A DNA stretch of 59,165 nucleotides, from assembly GCA_001897795.1 (NCBI GenBank), contig MKUL01000052.1, positions 1 to 59,165 of the forward strand, read 5' to 3'. Shown piece after piece: positions 6,933-17,100 of the stretch. A model generated the notes under the pieces. The model was not told the origin of the DNA and made no database searches. It worked only from the letters and a program-made list of their open reading frames with translations. Every line of letters starts with the position of its first letter. Position 1 is the first letter of the stretch. The stretch is from Alphaproteobacteria bacterium 41-28. GTDB lineage: Bacteria > Pseudomonadota > Alphaproteobacteria > UBA9655. The position numbers and the translations under genes were made by a program.

Positions 6933-9812
6933 ATGAAGTTGTTAGCCAAAAATTCTTTCTTTCTAAGTCTTTTAAGTTCTTCTTTATGTAGTCTTTTTCT
7001 CGTATCACCTGCCTGTGCCATGGAAGAGGAGCCTGAAGATCCAAAAATAACATCAGGGCCAATAATGCTAACAGGGTCGTCTAGCTTAAAAGCAAGATTA
7101 TCTAATACAGATTCATATGAAGATTTTGATACCGCTCAAGCTTTATTATTCAGTGAAAATGAAAAAGATAGAGAAGTAGGAGCTTCCACACTCAAAAAAA
7201 TAGCTGAAGACAATACCCATCCAAAGTATTTTCATGCTGCTCAAGCTCTATTTGGTAGTTATAAGCAGGAAAATAAAGAAGCAGGAACCATCACGCTCAT
7301 AACAATAGCGAAAGATAATTCCCATCCTTATACTTATTGTGCGAAAGGTTTACTGAGGGCTGAAAACAAAGTAGATAAAGAAGCAAGGACTAGGATTTTA
7401 AAAGAAAAGTTTGAATTTGAAAACAATCCAAGCCAAAAATTGCAAATTGCTGCAGTTTTAGGCAACATCGACCATTTAATTCAGGTCGCATTAGATGCTT
7501 CTCAACCAAGAGACCTGCGACTAAAGGCACTATGTGGGCTTTCACCTAGTGATATAGATGACGAGAGATTAATAGTTCCATTAATTGAGACCATTGGAGG
7601 TGCTATTAGCGCTGAGGACCTCCCCATTCAAGACCGTCTTCCTCTTGTCTGCTGGCTAGAAAATGCAGATAGTGTTTCAGAAGAGATTTACTTAAGTTTA
7701 TTGCCCGCCTTCTCTTCTGAAAATAAAGATGTTATAAATTCATCTCTTTTGGGAAATTTATTAATGCTTATGCTGCAGTCTGAATACTCAGGTATCCAAG
7801 ACCAGGCTGAAACTTTTTTTCTGGCTAACCCTTTAAGATTTATGATCTCAGATTCTTTTTTACCTCTACTCCCAAACTTTCTTGAACACAGTGAAGAAAG
7901 AAAAAGGAATATATGGTTACAAAGAATTTGTGAAGCTTTTCAATCCTCTTCTTATGAGAGTAAAGTGGATTTTGATGCAGCATGTCTTGTTTTAAGAATG
8001 ACGAGCCAAGAGCAATTTGTAATTCCTGCCAAGAGGGTATTTCTTAAAATGGTTGATACCTTGCTATATGAAGAAATGTTTACAATAAAGCGACTTCTTT
8101 TATACGTAAAAGATGAGGAAGTTAAAGAGAAAATTGTTGCTTCTCTTTTTAATCTCGCTCAGCGCGAAGGTGTTGCTGAAGACGCTTTTTCTAATGATCA
8201 TACTCTATCGGCATTGCTTTTTCTGCTGAAACGAACGGATGAAAAAACGAGAGAAAAAACAATACCTTTTTGTCAAAAATTAATTGATTCAGTTCAATCA
8301 GAGCAAGTGGGACAAAATAAAGATGCCTTGTGCAGAATTGGCTTAGCGCTTAATAGCGTTGACGAGGGCAAAGCTCTTGCAAAACAGATTTTTACTTTAC
8401 TTCATTCAGAATATAATCAGATCCTCTCTCAACCCAAAACATGGTATGCGCATAGAAATTTTTTAAAATTATTCATAAGATTGGGGGATAAAACACAACA
8501 ACTTGAAATTTATAATCTCCTAAAAACTGCTATCATTGCGGAAGATGAAGATGAGGAAGAAAATGAAGAGAAAGACGTCGATGAGTTCGAGGATGCTGTT
8601 TATATTCTGGAGAACTCTCTTGGTCCAGACCACGCTTGGACACAGGACATTATTGAGTTGGTGACAAAACGCGCAAATAGCGACCACCCAAATAGCGCTT
8701 TTGGCGTACACAAGCAATTGCTGGAAAAGGTTAGACGACCGGTTGATCATCATCTTCCTCGCTTTCAATTAGATGACGAGCGATGGGTTACTTTTAATTT
8801 AAAAACTTTACAGACCCGACGACAAACTTCTTTTATCCCCATGAAGCATACGGAATTTATGAGCCTTGTAGAACAACTGGTTGATGAAGCAGAAAAGAAA
8901 CTAGAAGAGTTGAAACTCTTAGCAGAACCAAGTCTTGCAAATACACCTCGATCCGCTATCGATCTCGCAAAGAAAAGTTATTTTAGGTTCTTACTTGATG
9001 AGGATGGGAAAAGCAAGGAGACTAAAAAAGTTAGTCTTATAAGTCGTAAACTCCGTCAAATTTTAGTCTCAGCTAAAAACCTCCAAGGTCAAGATCTTGA
9101 AGAAAAAGGGCCCCTACCCTCTCAAGGATTATCTGAGCGATCACAATTGATTTTAGCGTTGTTAAATAACGTCCTCACCTGTCCAACGGGCAAAGATGAT
9201 GGGATTGATCAGACCTACCGCCTTTTAACAAAGGAAACAGGGAAAAAGGAACTCGGCGCTTCTGAAGAACAAATGGAACATGAACGTTTAACAGAAGATT
9301 TGCGAGAATTTTTCATGGAAGAGATGCGTTGCATGCGTGAGGGGTTATTAAACGGCGAAGGTCCCGTTGTTCGTGCTTTGCTGGACGTATCAATAACGAA
9401 GATTGACGAACCACCGCATCAAAAAAAATATTTACAGAGCTTACTCGGTCCAGAGATTGGTACTTTTCAGGAAGATGAACGTGTTCCTTTTGATCCAAAC
9501 GGAGGAGCTGTCTTACAAGACTTGCGGAATTGTAGTAAACAAGAAATTCTTGATACGTTATACAAGCATCATACACCTCAAAAGGTGATTAGCTATTTCC
9601 ATGATCAGTTTGAATCAAAAGGGCTTACCGGTAAAGTAGAAGGAAAGTACAATACTTCAAAAATCATGAGTGAACTTTTGAATCACACTCAGCTGCAAGA
9701 TCAAAGTTATGTTGTCTTTGATGATGACTTCATACCTCAGAACTTAACACCCTTGGCAGTCGCAGAATTCCTGATTAGAACCGGCATTTTAGACGTCGTT
9801 GAGAGTCATTAG
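6933..9812 (+). CDS. Large secreted helical-repeat protein, unknown function
   Basis: A 959-aa protein. I take the ATG at 6933, because GGAG at 6921 is spaced as its ribosome site and a signal peptide then starts at once (MKLLAKNSFFLSLLSS..., ending SPACA, then MEEEPED); an ATG at 6918 is less likely. Residues ~61-160 hold three similar ~36-residue units with the shared core AQALL..EN.....A...L..IA.DN.HP, resembling HEAT or Sel1-type helical repeats. The middle is helical without a recognised domain. An acidic run lies near 535-550. Near 748 is the cysteine-containing string LTCPTGKDDGIDQTYRLL. I do not recognise the family. The leader places it with the other A-Met-Glu exported proteins. Confidence 0.8.
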   Translation: MKLLAKNSFFLSLLSSSLCSLFLVSPACAMEEEPEDPKITSGPIMLTGSSSLKARLSNTDSYEDFDTAQALLFSENEKDREVGASTLKKIAEDNTHPKYFHAAQALFGSYKQENKEAGTITLITIAKDNSHPYTYCAKGLLRAENKVDKEARTRILKEKFEFENNPSQKLQIAAVLGNIDHLIQVALDASQPRDLRLKALCGLSPSDIDDERLIVPLIETIGGAISAEDLPIQDRLPLVCWLENADSVSEEIYLSLLPAFSSENKDVINSSLLGNLLMLMLQSEYSGIQDQAETFFLANPLRFMISDSFLPLLPNFLEHSEERKRNIWLQRICEAFQSSSYESKVDFDAACLVLRMTSQEQFVIPAKRVFLKMVDTLLYEEMFTIKRLLLYVKDEEVKEKIVASLFNLAQREGVAEDAFSNDHTLSALLFLLKRTDEKTREKTIPFCQKLIDSVQSEQVGQNKDALCRIGLALNSVDEGKALAKQIFTLLHSEYNQILSQPKTWYAHRNFLKLFIRLGDKTQQLEIYNLLKTAIIAEDEDEEENEEKDVDEFEDAVYILENSLGPDHAWTQDIIELVTKRANSDHPNSAFGVHKQLLEKVRRPVDHHLPRFQLDDERWVTFNLKTLQTRRQTSFIPMKHTEFMSLVEQLVDEAEKKLEELKLLAEPSLANTPRSAIDLAKKSYFRFLLDEDGKSKETKKVSLISRKLRQILVSAKNLQGQDLEEKGPLPSQGLSERSQLILALLNNVLTCPTGKDDGIDQTYRLLTKETGKKELGASEEQMEHERLTEDLREFFMEEMRCMREGLLNGEGPVVRALLDVSITKIDEPPHQKKYLQSLLGPEIGTFQEDERVPFDPNGGAVLQDLRNCSKQEILDTLYKHHTPQKVISYFHDQFESKGLTGKVEGKYNTSKIMSELLNHTQLQDQSYVVFDDDFIPQNLTPLAVAEFLIRTGILDVVESH

Positions 9813-9836
9813 ATCTCCTCATGAGCTTAAGAAAGA

Positions 9837-9932
9837 CTGGATTGCTTCGGAGCAAAGCTCCTCGCAAAGACGAGCGTGGGATGTTTCCCGATGCCGTCTT
9901 CGCGAGCCCACAAAGTGGGCGTGGCGATCCAG
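9837..9932. repeat. Dispersed GATTGCTTCGG-type palindromic repeat
   Basis: The ends CTGGATTGC and GCGATCCAG are near-inverted. Inner segments include paired GCGAG/CTCGC and GCCCAC/GTGGGC arms. It shares the GGATTGCTTCGG core with the repeats at 20431-20514 and 20772-20850, in a diverged form. Confidence 0.6.
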
Positions 9933-10005
9933 AAACTTAAGTTCATCACCAACTTCTCCAACCTGATACTCCTCATAATTAAAACTGTTGAATTGTAACG
10001 ACTCT

Positions 10006-10035
10006 CCCATATGTGTCATGTAGGACACATATGGG
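10006..10035. promoter_or_regulatory. Perfect 12-bp inverted repeat upstream of T6SS operon
   Basis: CCCATATGTGTC (10006-10017), a 6-base loop, then GACACATATGGG (10024-10035). The flanks add partial pairing (CTCT and AGAG). There is no T-run, so it is not a typical terminator. It may be an operator or an mRNA hairpin. Its position about 100 bp before the first operon ATG suggests regulation, which is inference. Confidence 0.45.
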
Positions 10036-10132
10036 AAGAGGAGTGAATCGTCGCGTCGAAAGCTTCACAAAAATCCTACCCTTTCCTCAGGTTCTCCTAT
10101 ACAATGACTTAAAATTAAAAGGGTCAAGATTG

Positions 10133-11170
10133 ATGGCAGAGCCCTCAGTAAACGACATGAATGGACAAATTCAGCAGAATGCTTGGACTCCAAAAGCTTC
10201 CCAACAACAACCCCTTCACCCAATGGTCTCAGGCGGAGGTTATATGCCACCCCCGCCGTCACTGCCCACTCTTCCTATTCAAGGGATTAGTGCTCAAGGC
10301 CTCAGCAAAACCAAAGAAATGACGGTGAATATGAGCAATTTTTCTCTCCTTGGCATTGCTTCCTGTTTAATGCTCCTCGGAGCTCTTACATTTTTAGGAG
10401 GGTTTTTGGTCGGAATGTGGTTTGCAGGACCTTCGATACCTTCTCTCGCAACTACATTGAATCAAGTCTCCGCACTAGGCCTTTTACCCCACCAACAGCA
10501 GCAACCTATCCCGCAGAATACTGCTATTCCTACTCAAGGGAGCCAAGCTCCAAGTTTAACCAGTCAAGCGGGAACACTCACACAAACCGCTGTTACACGT
10601 GCCACGATACCAAACGTACCTTCGTTTTTAGCTCCTCTTGTTACGGCTACGCAAACTGCTGCTGGACAACAATTGGGACACAAAGTCCAACAGCAAGTTA
10701 ACCGTCGAACAGGCCAAGTTGAGCCACCTGCTCCACGGCCTCAACCTTCTTCTCCTCCCGAATTTCAGAGTACAACGTCCTATACTCAGCCTGGTGCTCC
10801 TTCCCCCAATCACCCATTTGAGGAAACTCTCGCTACAGGGATGAGCGAACAAAAAGGAACCCCTTCCAAGTCACGCACTTCAGAAGGGTCTACTCCACTC
10901 TCTCACGGAAATGAAGGTTATACAATTCAGCTCGGGGTCTATGCTTCAAAAGATAACGCAAATGCCCTTGTGAATGACTTGCAGGCTTTGAACTTTATCG
11001 CGCACGTATCTGAAAGTAAGGGCTCTGATGGGACTCCTTTATATTATGTTCACAGTGGACATTATAAAGATTATACTACAGCCTTAGAGGCAGCTTCCCA
11101 ATTTGCGACACAGAATATTCCTGGAGCAGTCATTGTGAAAGTTTCTCAAAAAAATGTAAGCGCTTCATGA
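10133..11170 (+). CDS. SPOR-domain membrane protein of the T6SS operon
   Basis: A 345-aa protein from the ATG at 10133 (an earlier in-frame ATG at 10013 lies in a palindrome). Residues ~1-65 are Pro/Gln-rich and probably cytoplasmic. One transmembrane helix follows at ~70-100 (LLGIASCLMLLGALTFLGGFL). Residues ~100-260 are a Pro/Gln/Thr/Ser-rich linker. Residues ~260-335 are a SPOR domain (YTIQLGVYASKDNANALVND..., TPLYYVHSGHYKDYTTALEAA). SPOR domains bind denuded peptidoglycan. Its stop overlaps the next start (ATGA), so it is translationally coupled to the TssJ-like lipoprotein. It could anchor the secretion apparatus to the cell wall (inference). Confidence 0.8.
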   Translation: MAEPSVNDMNGQIQQNAWTPKASQQQPLHPMVSGGGYMPPPPSLPTLPIQGISAQGLSKTKEMTVNMSNFSLLGIASCLMLLGALTFLGGFLVGMWFAGPSIPSLATTLNQVSALGLLPHQQQQPIPQNTAIPTQGSQAPSLTSQAGTLTQTAVTRATIPNVPSFLAPLVTATQTAAGQQLGHKVQQQVNRRTGQVEPPAPRPQPSSPPEFQSTTSYTQPGAPSPNHPFEETLATGMSEQKGTPSKSRTSEGSTPLSHGNEGYTIQLGVYASKDNANALVNDLQALNFIAHVSESKGSDGTPLYYVHSGHYKDYTTALEAASQFATQNIPGAVIVKVSQKNVSAS

Positions 11171-11949
11171 GCATAAGAATGATACCATCCATAAGAAACT
11201 TAATTTTAAATAGCTTTTTTCTTTGTATGGCATTGGGTCTTGTCTCATGTTCAAATGGTAACCTCCCGGAGCTGACTATTGAATCCGTTTCCATATATAC
11301 AGATCCCGATGCTAATCAAAACTCAGCTACAGCGGTTGACTTGGTTATCATTCATGATGAGGAGCTTGTAAAAATCTTAGGCCAGCTGTCCGCAGAAAAA
11401 TATTTTGGTGCTTCAAGGCAACTTCTTTTAGATAATCCCACTCTTTTAGACATTTGGCATTGGGAACTCGTACCGGGACAAATTGTTCAAGATTTCTCCC
11501 CACCTCAAGAAGAAGGGCCCGCCTTTGCTGCCTTTGTTTTCGCTAACTACCTCACACCTGGAGATCATCGCCTTAAGGTCTCCCCTGAAGGTATTGTGAA
11601 AATACTTCTCACAAGAACTGATTTGAAAAACTTGGCCGTTTTTGATCTTCATGACTCAAGGGTTGGAACGACAACATCGAATACTGAAGAAACAACACGA
11701 GAAATAGATTCAGATTCAGAAGATGATCTTGGTCTCTGTCGAATGAAACTTGGACCAACGCAGAACCAAGACTGTAGAAATCCATGTAAAAAAATGGGAC
11801 CAAAAATGACCGTAATGCCAGGAAGAGGTTGTCCCCCTCATCAAGGCATGGGCTGCCCCCCTAACTTTAGGCCTTGTCAAAGACAACCCATCATGACTCA
11901 GCCTCTGGGCCCTCCGCCTGCAATCGCACGTCAACCCTATCGGAATTAA
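11167..11949 (+). CDS. tssJ: TssJ-like T6SS lipoprotein with Cys-rich tail
   Basis: A 260-aa lipoprotein with a type II signal sequence ending in the lipobox LGLVSC. The following ~140 residues fit the TssJ beta-sandwich (LTIESVSIYTDPDANQNSATAVDLVIIHD..., LVPGQ near the middle, a final strand VKILLTR). TssJ sits in the outer membrane and binds TssM. Position directly before tssK and upstream of tssL-tssM supports the call. Odd feature: residues ~185-260 form an extra tail rich in Cys (six), Met, Pro and Gly that is not part of the usual TssJ fold. The match rests on topology and context more than on strict motifs. Confidence 0.65.
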   Translation: MSIRMIPSIRNLILNSFFLCMALGLVSCSNGNLPELTIESVSIYTDPDANQNSATAVDLVIIHDEELVKILGQLSAEKYFGASRQLLLDNPTLLDIWHWELVPGQIVQDFSPPQEEGPAFAAFVFANYLTPGDHRLKVSPEGIVKILLTRTDLKNLAVFDLHDSRVGTTTSNTEETTREIDSDSEDDLGLCRMKLGPTQNQDCRNPCKKMGPKMTVMPGRGCPPHQGMGCPPNFRPCQRQPIMTQPLGPPPAIARQPYRN

Positions 11950-11958
11950 GGTGAAAGA

Positions 11959-13308
11959 ATGGCAAAAGTAGACATCAATCCAATTCAATGGCACGAAGGT
12001 ATGCTCCTCATGCCGCAACATTTTCAGCAAACCGATATTCGTGTGGAAAAAATGATGACCTATTACATGTCTCACGTTTTTTCTTTTTTTTGGGGTATTG
12101 TTAAGCTAAAAATTGACGAAGCGCTCTTGACTACAGGTACATTTCGACCCATTGAACTGGAAGCAATTATGCCTGATGGGCTTGTGATATCGAGTCTCCC
12201 AGAAACGAAATCACCTTTACAAGTTGATTTACTCCCTTTCCAGGATAAATTGCAAATAACTCCCTATTTCGTCTATTTGTGTGTCCCTCTAGAACGAGAG
12301 GGCATGGGTTTAAGCGAAGGCGTACCACGCTATTTATCTTCGTTAAATGCCAATGTTGTTGACATGAATACAGGAGAGCAGGCGATTGATATTCCGCGCC
12401 TTGTACCTAATCTTTCTCTTCAACTTAGTCAAGAACCCCCCGCACATTATGTTTCTTTTCCCCTTGCTCAAGTCTCGTGCGATGCAAAAAGCTTTTCTTT
12501 AACCAACTACCTTCCTCCTCAAATACAAGCAGATCCATTATTCGGGATAGGCGAAGTCTGCAACCAACTAGCAGAACGCTTGCGCCAAAAATTAGGTTAT
12601 TTGCAACAAAAGGTTCAAGCCGTAGAAGAAAGAGTGACAAAAGATCCTTTCTTTGAAGAAATTGAAGATATACGTTTGAAGCTCATTGCAGGACTTTTGC
12701 CGTTTGAAGCTATTCTTTCAATTGGAAATGCTCATCCGTTTAATATTTACCGTGAGTTATGTGGGCTTGCAGGTCAAATCTCAGGCGTTAAATATGGCGA
12801 GATCCCACCACGTTTTGAATCATATAATCACTTAGATATTGGAAAATCTTTTAAGCAACTCATTGAATATATTGAGAAAGTTCTTAATGAAATTGAGGAA
12901 AGCTATACCGTTATACCGTTTATCTTAAATGAACGTGTCTTTACCCTGCAGCTTCAATCAGCTTGGATTGGAGATCGTTTTGTATTAGGAGCGAGGGCTC
13001 AACCTGGCATGACGACAGAAGAATTAATTAACTGGATTAACAATTGCGTCATTGTCACGGATAAATATATAACCCTTGCAAAAGACAACCGTGTCTTAGG
13101 CGCTGATAGAAGAATCGTCTCAGAAGTTGTTTCTATGAACCTGGTTGCAACAAAAGGAATCCAGCTCTTTATTGTGGAAATAGATCGTCGCTATATCGAT
13201 CCAAAAGGCATTTTATGTCTTTTCAATATTTCTGACGATAGTTTGACGCGGCCTTTGGAAGTCGTTCTTTATAATTCAAACCAACAAGCTCAAAGGGGAA
13301 AAAATTAA
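11959..13308 (+). CDS. tssK: T6SS baseplate-membrane linker TssK
   Basis: A 449-aa protein of the TssK (ImpJ/VasE) family, which links the T6SS baseplate to the TssL-TssM membrane complex in the cytoplasm. It has the typical N-terminus PIQWHEGMLLMPQHFQQ and the typical length of about 445 residues. A ribosome site (AAGGTGAAAG) precedes the ATG, 9 bases after tssJ. The C-terminal half, including the region QPGMTTEELINWINNCVIV, corresponds to the TssL-binding part. Confidence 0.92.
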   Translation: MAKVDINPIQWHEGMLLMPQHFQQTDIRVEKMMTYYMSHVFSFFWGIVKLKIDEALLTTGTFRPIELEAIMPDGLVISSLPETKSPLQVDLLPFQDKLQITPYFVYLCVPLEREGMGLSEGVPRYLSSLNANVVDMNTGEQAIDIPRLVPNLSLQLSQEPPAHYVSFPLAQVSCDAKSFSLTNYLPPQIQADPLFGIGEVCNQLAERLRQKLGYLQQKVQAVEERVTKDPFFEEIEDIRLKLIAGLLPFEAILSIGNAHPFNIYRELCGLAGQISGVKYGEIPPRFESYNHLDIGKSFKQLIEYIEKVLNEIEESYTVIPFILNERVFTLQLQSAWIGDRFVLGARAQPGMTTEELINWINNCVIVTDKYITLAKDNRVLGADRRIVSEVVSMNLVATKGIQLFIVEIDRRYIDPKGILCLFNISDDSLTRPLEVVLYNSNQQAQRGKN

Positions 13309-13410
13309 CTAAATTTTAACATAAACTTTACATAAAATTAGATGAGTGAAATGAGAAGATTATCTTCTATATAAAAATTACTCAGATTACAAAAAGGGAA
13401 AACTAAATTC

Positions 13411-14184
13411 GTGGCACGGTTTAATAAAGAAACAGAGCGCGCATCTTTTATCGTAGAATGCTTTGAAGAGTTTTATAGGCAGGTTTTGAAGCACAAACAA
13501 TTTGTTCTCTCTAAACCCTGGAAAGAATTAAAGGGAGAAAGTGAAGGATCTCCTAACGCGACTGCTGAATTCATTCTTTCAAAACTACAGACCCTTCTAG
13601 AAGAACAAGCCATCACGGCAAACTTGGGGGGGAACAGTTTTGTAGAAAATTATTATGCTGAAGCGCAATTTATCATGGTAGCGCTTGCTGATGAAGTGTT
13701 TTTAAGTTTTGATTGGCCTGGAAAATCTTATTGGGAAGCAAGCTTACTTGAACAACGCCTGTACAATACCCACAGTGCAGGTCAGGTTTTTTTTGAAAGA
13801 TTAGACACTTTACTCGAAAATAAGGATCCAGTGCGGGTAGACTTGGCAGTACTTTATCTTAATGCTTTGGGTTTAGGTTTTCGAGGGAAATACCGCCATT
13901 TTGATGACGATGGAGCCCTCCAAAATTACCGCGAAAGTCTTTTTACCTTTATCAATCGGCGAGAACCCTATTTGTACAAACAAAAAGTCCATCTTTTTCC
14001 TGATGCTTACGCACATACCCTAGAAGGAGGGAAAGCAAAAGAACTTCCAACACTCCGTAACTGGTATTTCGTATTCGGGGGAATTGCCCTTGTGTATGTT
14101 CTTTTTTCTTATATTATTTGGTACTCTGCAACGGTGGACATTTCTCGTATAGTGAACACGATCATCGCGAGCAGCAATAAGTGA
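13411..14184 (+). CDS. tssL: T6SS inner-membrane protein TssL (DotU/IcmH)
   Basis: A 257-aa DotU-type protein with a GTG start; no better start is nearby. The cytoplasmic domain carries family features: FYAEAQF-like VENYYAEAQFIMVALADEVFL, then WPGKSYWEASLLEQRLYNTHSAGQVFFERLDTLL and the GFRGKY motif near 160. A single transmembrane helix near the C-terminus (YFVFGGIALVYVLFSYIIWY, ~215-238) leaves a short periplasmic end. There is no OmpA-like peptidoglycan-binding extension, unlike some TssL proteins. The 100-bp gap before it is the largest in the operon. Confidence 0.92.
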   Translation: MARFNKETERASFIVECFEEFYRQVLKHKQFVLSKPWKELKGESEGSPNATAEFILSKLQTLLEEQAITANLGGNSFVENYYAEAQFIMVALADEVFLSFDWPGKSYWEASLLEQRLYNTHSAGQVFFERLDTLLENKDPVRVDLAVLYLNALGLGFRGKYRHFDDDGALQNYRESLFTFINRREPYLYKQKVHLFPDAYAHTLEGGKAKELPTLRNWYFVFGGIALVYVLFSYIIWYSATVDISRIVNTIIASSNK

Positions 14185-14197
14185 ATAGAGGAAAGAA

Positions 14198-17100
14198 ATG
14201 ATAAGCGATCATCTGTCTCGGCTGACTTATTACTTTCCATGGAGTTTAGTTGTAACCCTGTTGCTGGCCGCAATATTTGCCATTATAGGCATATTGATCT
14301 TTAGAAAATCTCTAATGAAAGGCGAGGAAGACGCGTCCCCAACCCCACCCTCACCTCTTATCGAGAAGAGTAAAAGGTTTTTGGCACGCTTTGGGTATTT
14401 TGCGATCGATCCCTTAAGCTTGTCTTTTTCTTATGCTCTAAAACTTATGCATGATTTTATTGGAGGAACTGAGTTTCGCTACCAACTGCCTTGGGTTGTC
14501 ATGCTTGGAACAAGCGAAGCAGGAAAAAGTACTATCCTCCAAAGCTTAGACTTAGATAGGCCCATAGGCCGGCCCCATTTTGAATCGGAGGCAGGAGATA
14601 AACCTCCTTGTGACTGGTGGTTCTACGATCATGGTATTGTTTTAGATCTTGATGGAAAAATTGTTTTAAATCCCTCACAATCAACTTCTGATGAAGATCA
14701 GTGGCGGCTTTTCTTAAATCTTTTAGTCCACCATCGTCCAAAACGACCTTTGGACGGTGTTATTTTAACGATTCCGGCTTCGGAAATTTACGGACAAAAT
14801 GCACTTTCTCACGACGATATTATGATCCGAGCAGAATATCTTTATGGAAAATTGTGGGAAATGCAGCACCTGACGGGAATAAGAGTTCCTATTTATGTTG
14901 TGGTAACAAAATGCGATCTTATCCCTGGATTCACTAATTTTTGTCAATCAATCCCTAACCGAAACAGGCGTGATATTTTTGGGTGGTCAAATAATCATGC
15001 TGTTGATTCAACTTATGACTCAGGATGGGTTGACGAGGCCTTCTCCTCCATTAACAGTTCACTCTATCGAGTTCAGGAGGAAATTTATACAGAAGGTAAA
15101 ACCGTAGATGGTCGAGACGGTGTGTTTTTATTCCCCTTAGCCCTTAATCAAATGATAAGTGGTATTCGAACGTATGCAGATCATCTTTTTAAACCTTCCG
15201 GTTATCATGAAACTTTCTTTTTAAGAGGAATTTATTTTATAGGCGATAGCCATCTTAAAAAATCGACCCTGGAGCAAGAAACTTCACAAGAAGTTACATC
15301 TATCTTCAATCAAGAAGAAAAGAAAGTATCGAGAAATCTATATTTCGTTGATAATCTCTTCGAAAGTAAGATTTTTAGGGAAGTGGGGCTAGCGCGTCCC
15401 ATTTCGCGGGTTCTCTTGGGTAATACAACCTCCCTACATCTTGCTAAAATCGCTGTCGCTGTAGCTGCCGTCGTGGGAACTCTCGGACTCCTACGATCCA
15501 ACGAAACCCTGCAGAATGCGAGAATGAATCTCGTACCTGCCTTGACTCAAATTGAAGTAACATTAAAGAAAATCAGTGGCCAAAGTGAAGATTCAGATAT
15601 CGGCCGCCATGCCTTTGATGCTCAGGCGCAAGCTCTCCTTAATACATTAACCCAAATCAGCGTAAACCACCTTTCCTCTCTTTTTATTCCCCCGTCTTGG
15701 TTTTCTAATTTAGATGCAAAAATTAAACACGTAATGGGCCTTGCTTATGATCGCGTGATTATTCAATCAATGGCCAATCAACTGGCTTATAAGGCCAGGA
15801 AGCTCTTTGATCTGAATACGATAGTTCCCGTTACAGAGACGACCCACAATGGTATTGATCCCCTCGAAATAACAGAGTTTTACCGTTTGCGAAATTATGT
15901 TGTGAGTACGAAAGCTCTCGAGCTTGCTGCAAATAAATTTAACGAATTGGGAACGACGACTAGCTTGAAGGATGTAGCGGAGATCATTAAATATTTATTC
16001 AATTATGATATGCCCGAATCTTTCTACAGCCACACTGATTATTATATTGATGCTTTAAAGCATACAAACATCAAGGTATTTGATTTTGATAGTTATGGTA
16101 ATGATGCTTCCGTAAAATTACGCCAGCTTTTTGACCAATTTCAATTTGCCGTCTTTGATCCCAAAAATATGATTCCGGGTCTCGGAAATCTGATGACCAG
16201 TCTTTACGAATTTTCTGGAATGCGAAACTATTCAGCTTATGACGCCGATCTTTTGCGAGAAGTTTTCAACAATCTTAAAGAAACAATTGCATCTATAGAT
16301 AACCCAGGGCTCCAATGGATTAATTCAGATCAATTTGACCCAGGCCCCCAATATGAAAGCACTCTCGGACTTATTGTCGGATCTAACTTTTTTACAAGCA
16401 CCATTGCCACTGATTTATTCCGCGAGGTTGATCAAAACTTTTTGAAATTTCGTCAAACCCTTGCGGGTTTCGCATCTCCCCTCATTAAAGGGGAAAATCT
16501 CTTCACTGTAGAAAATGGTTTAGCATTAGCTCAACCCTCCAATGGAGCTCGTTCACTCCTTGAGAACTTAGCCTTTTTCTTTGCCCAGGACTTTATGGCC
16601 GAATCGGAAGGCAAAACGATCATAACAACTATTCCTATAGGCTCTGTCTTATTATGGGATACTTTACGCCTCCAAGAAGCTGTCCAGTTAATTCAGAGTT
16701 ATAATAACTTTATGAACACACGCCTCTTGAGTATGCCGAAAACGCTCCAGCCTTTTCTCCAAAAGGTAGGACGAGACAGCCTGACAAAGAATCTTATCAA
16801 TTATGTAGCAGATGCTGAGGTCTTTAGCTCTGATACAACAAGAGATTCCAATATTTCACCAGAGGACTCCTTGCTTTCCCAAGTTCAAAACTATCGGGCC
16901 GCTGCCTCTTATCTAGAACAGATTTTATTTGTCCTAAGAGCAAATAATGCAAATTCAGCTTTCAGTACCCTCAAAAATCTTCTTACTTCTCAAACCTATG
17001 CTCCTTTGATGAAACTTGATGAGATTTTAATAGAGGAAGCTCCTTATGCCATTAAGGACAACTCTTTTGACTGGTGGGATGGTAATAAATTTGCTGCACT

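Larger units (their letters stand above)
9813..10132. other. Intergenic region with two palindromic structures upstream of the T6SS operon
   Basis: No convincing gene lies here. 9837-9932 is a hairpin-forming dispersed repeat (starts CTGGATTGCTTCGG, ends GCGATCCAG). 10006-10035 is a perfect dyad. An upstream in-frame start at 10013 for the next gene would fall inside that dyad and is disfavoured. Confidence 0.6.

Noticed and set aside
9819..10028. A short minus-strand frame before the T6SS operon
   Set aside because: It is read through a palindromic repeat and the regulatory dyad.
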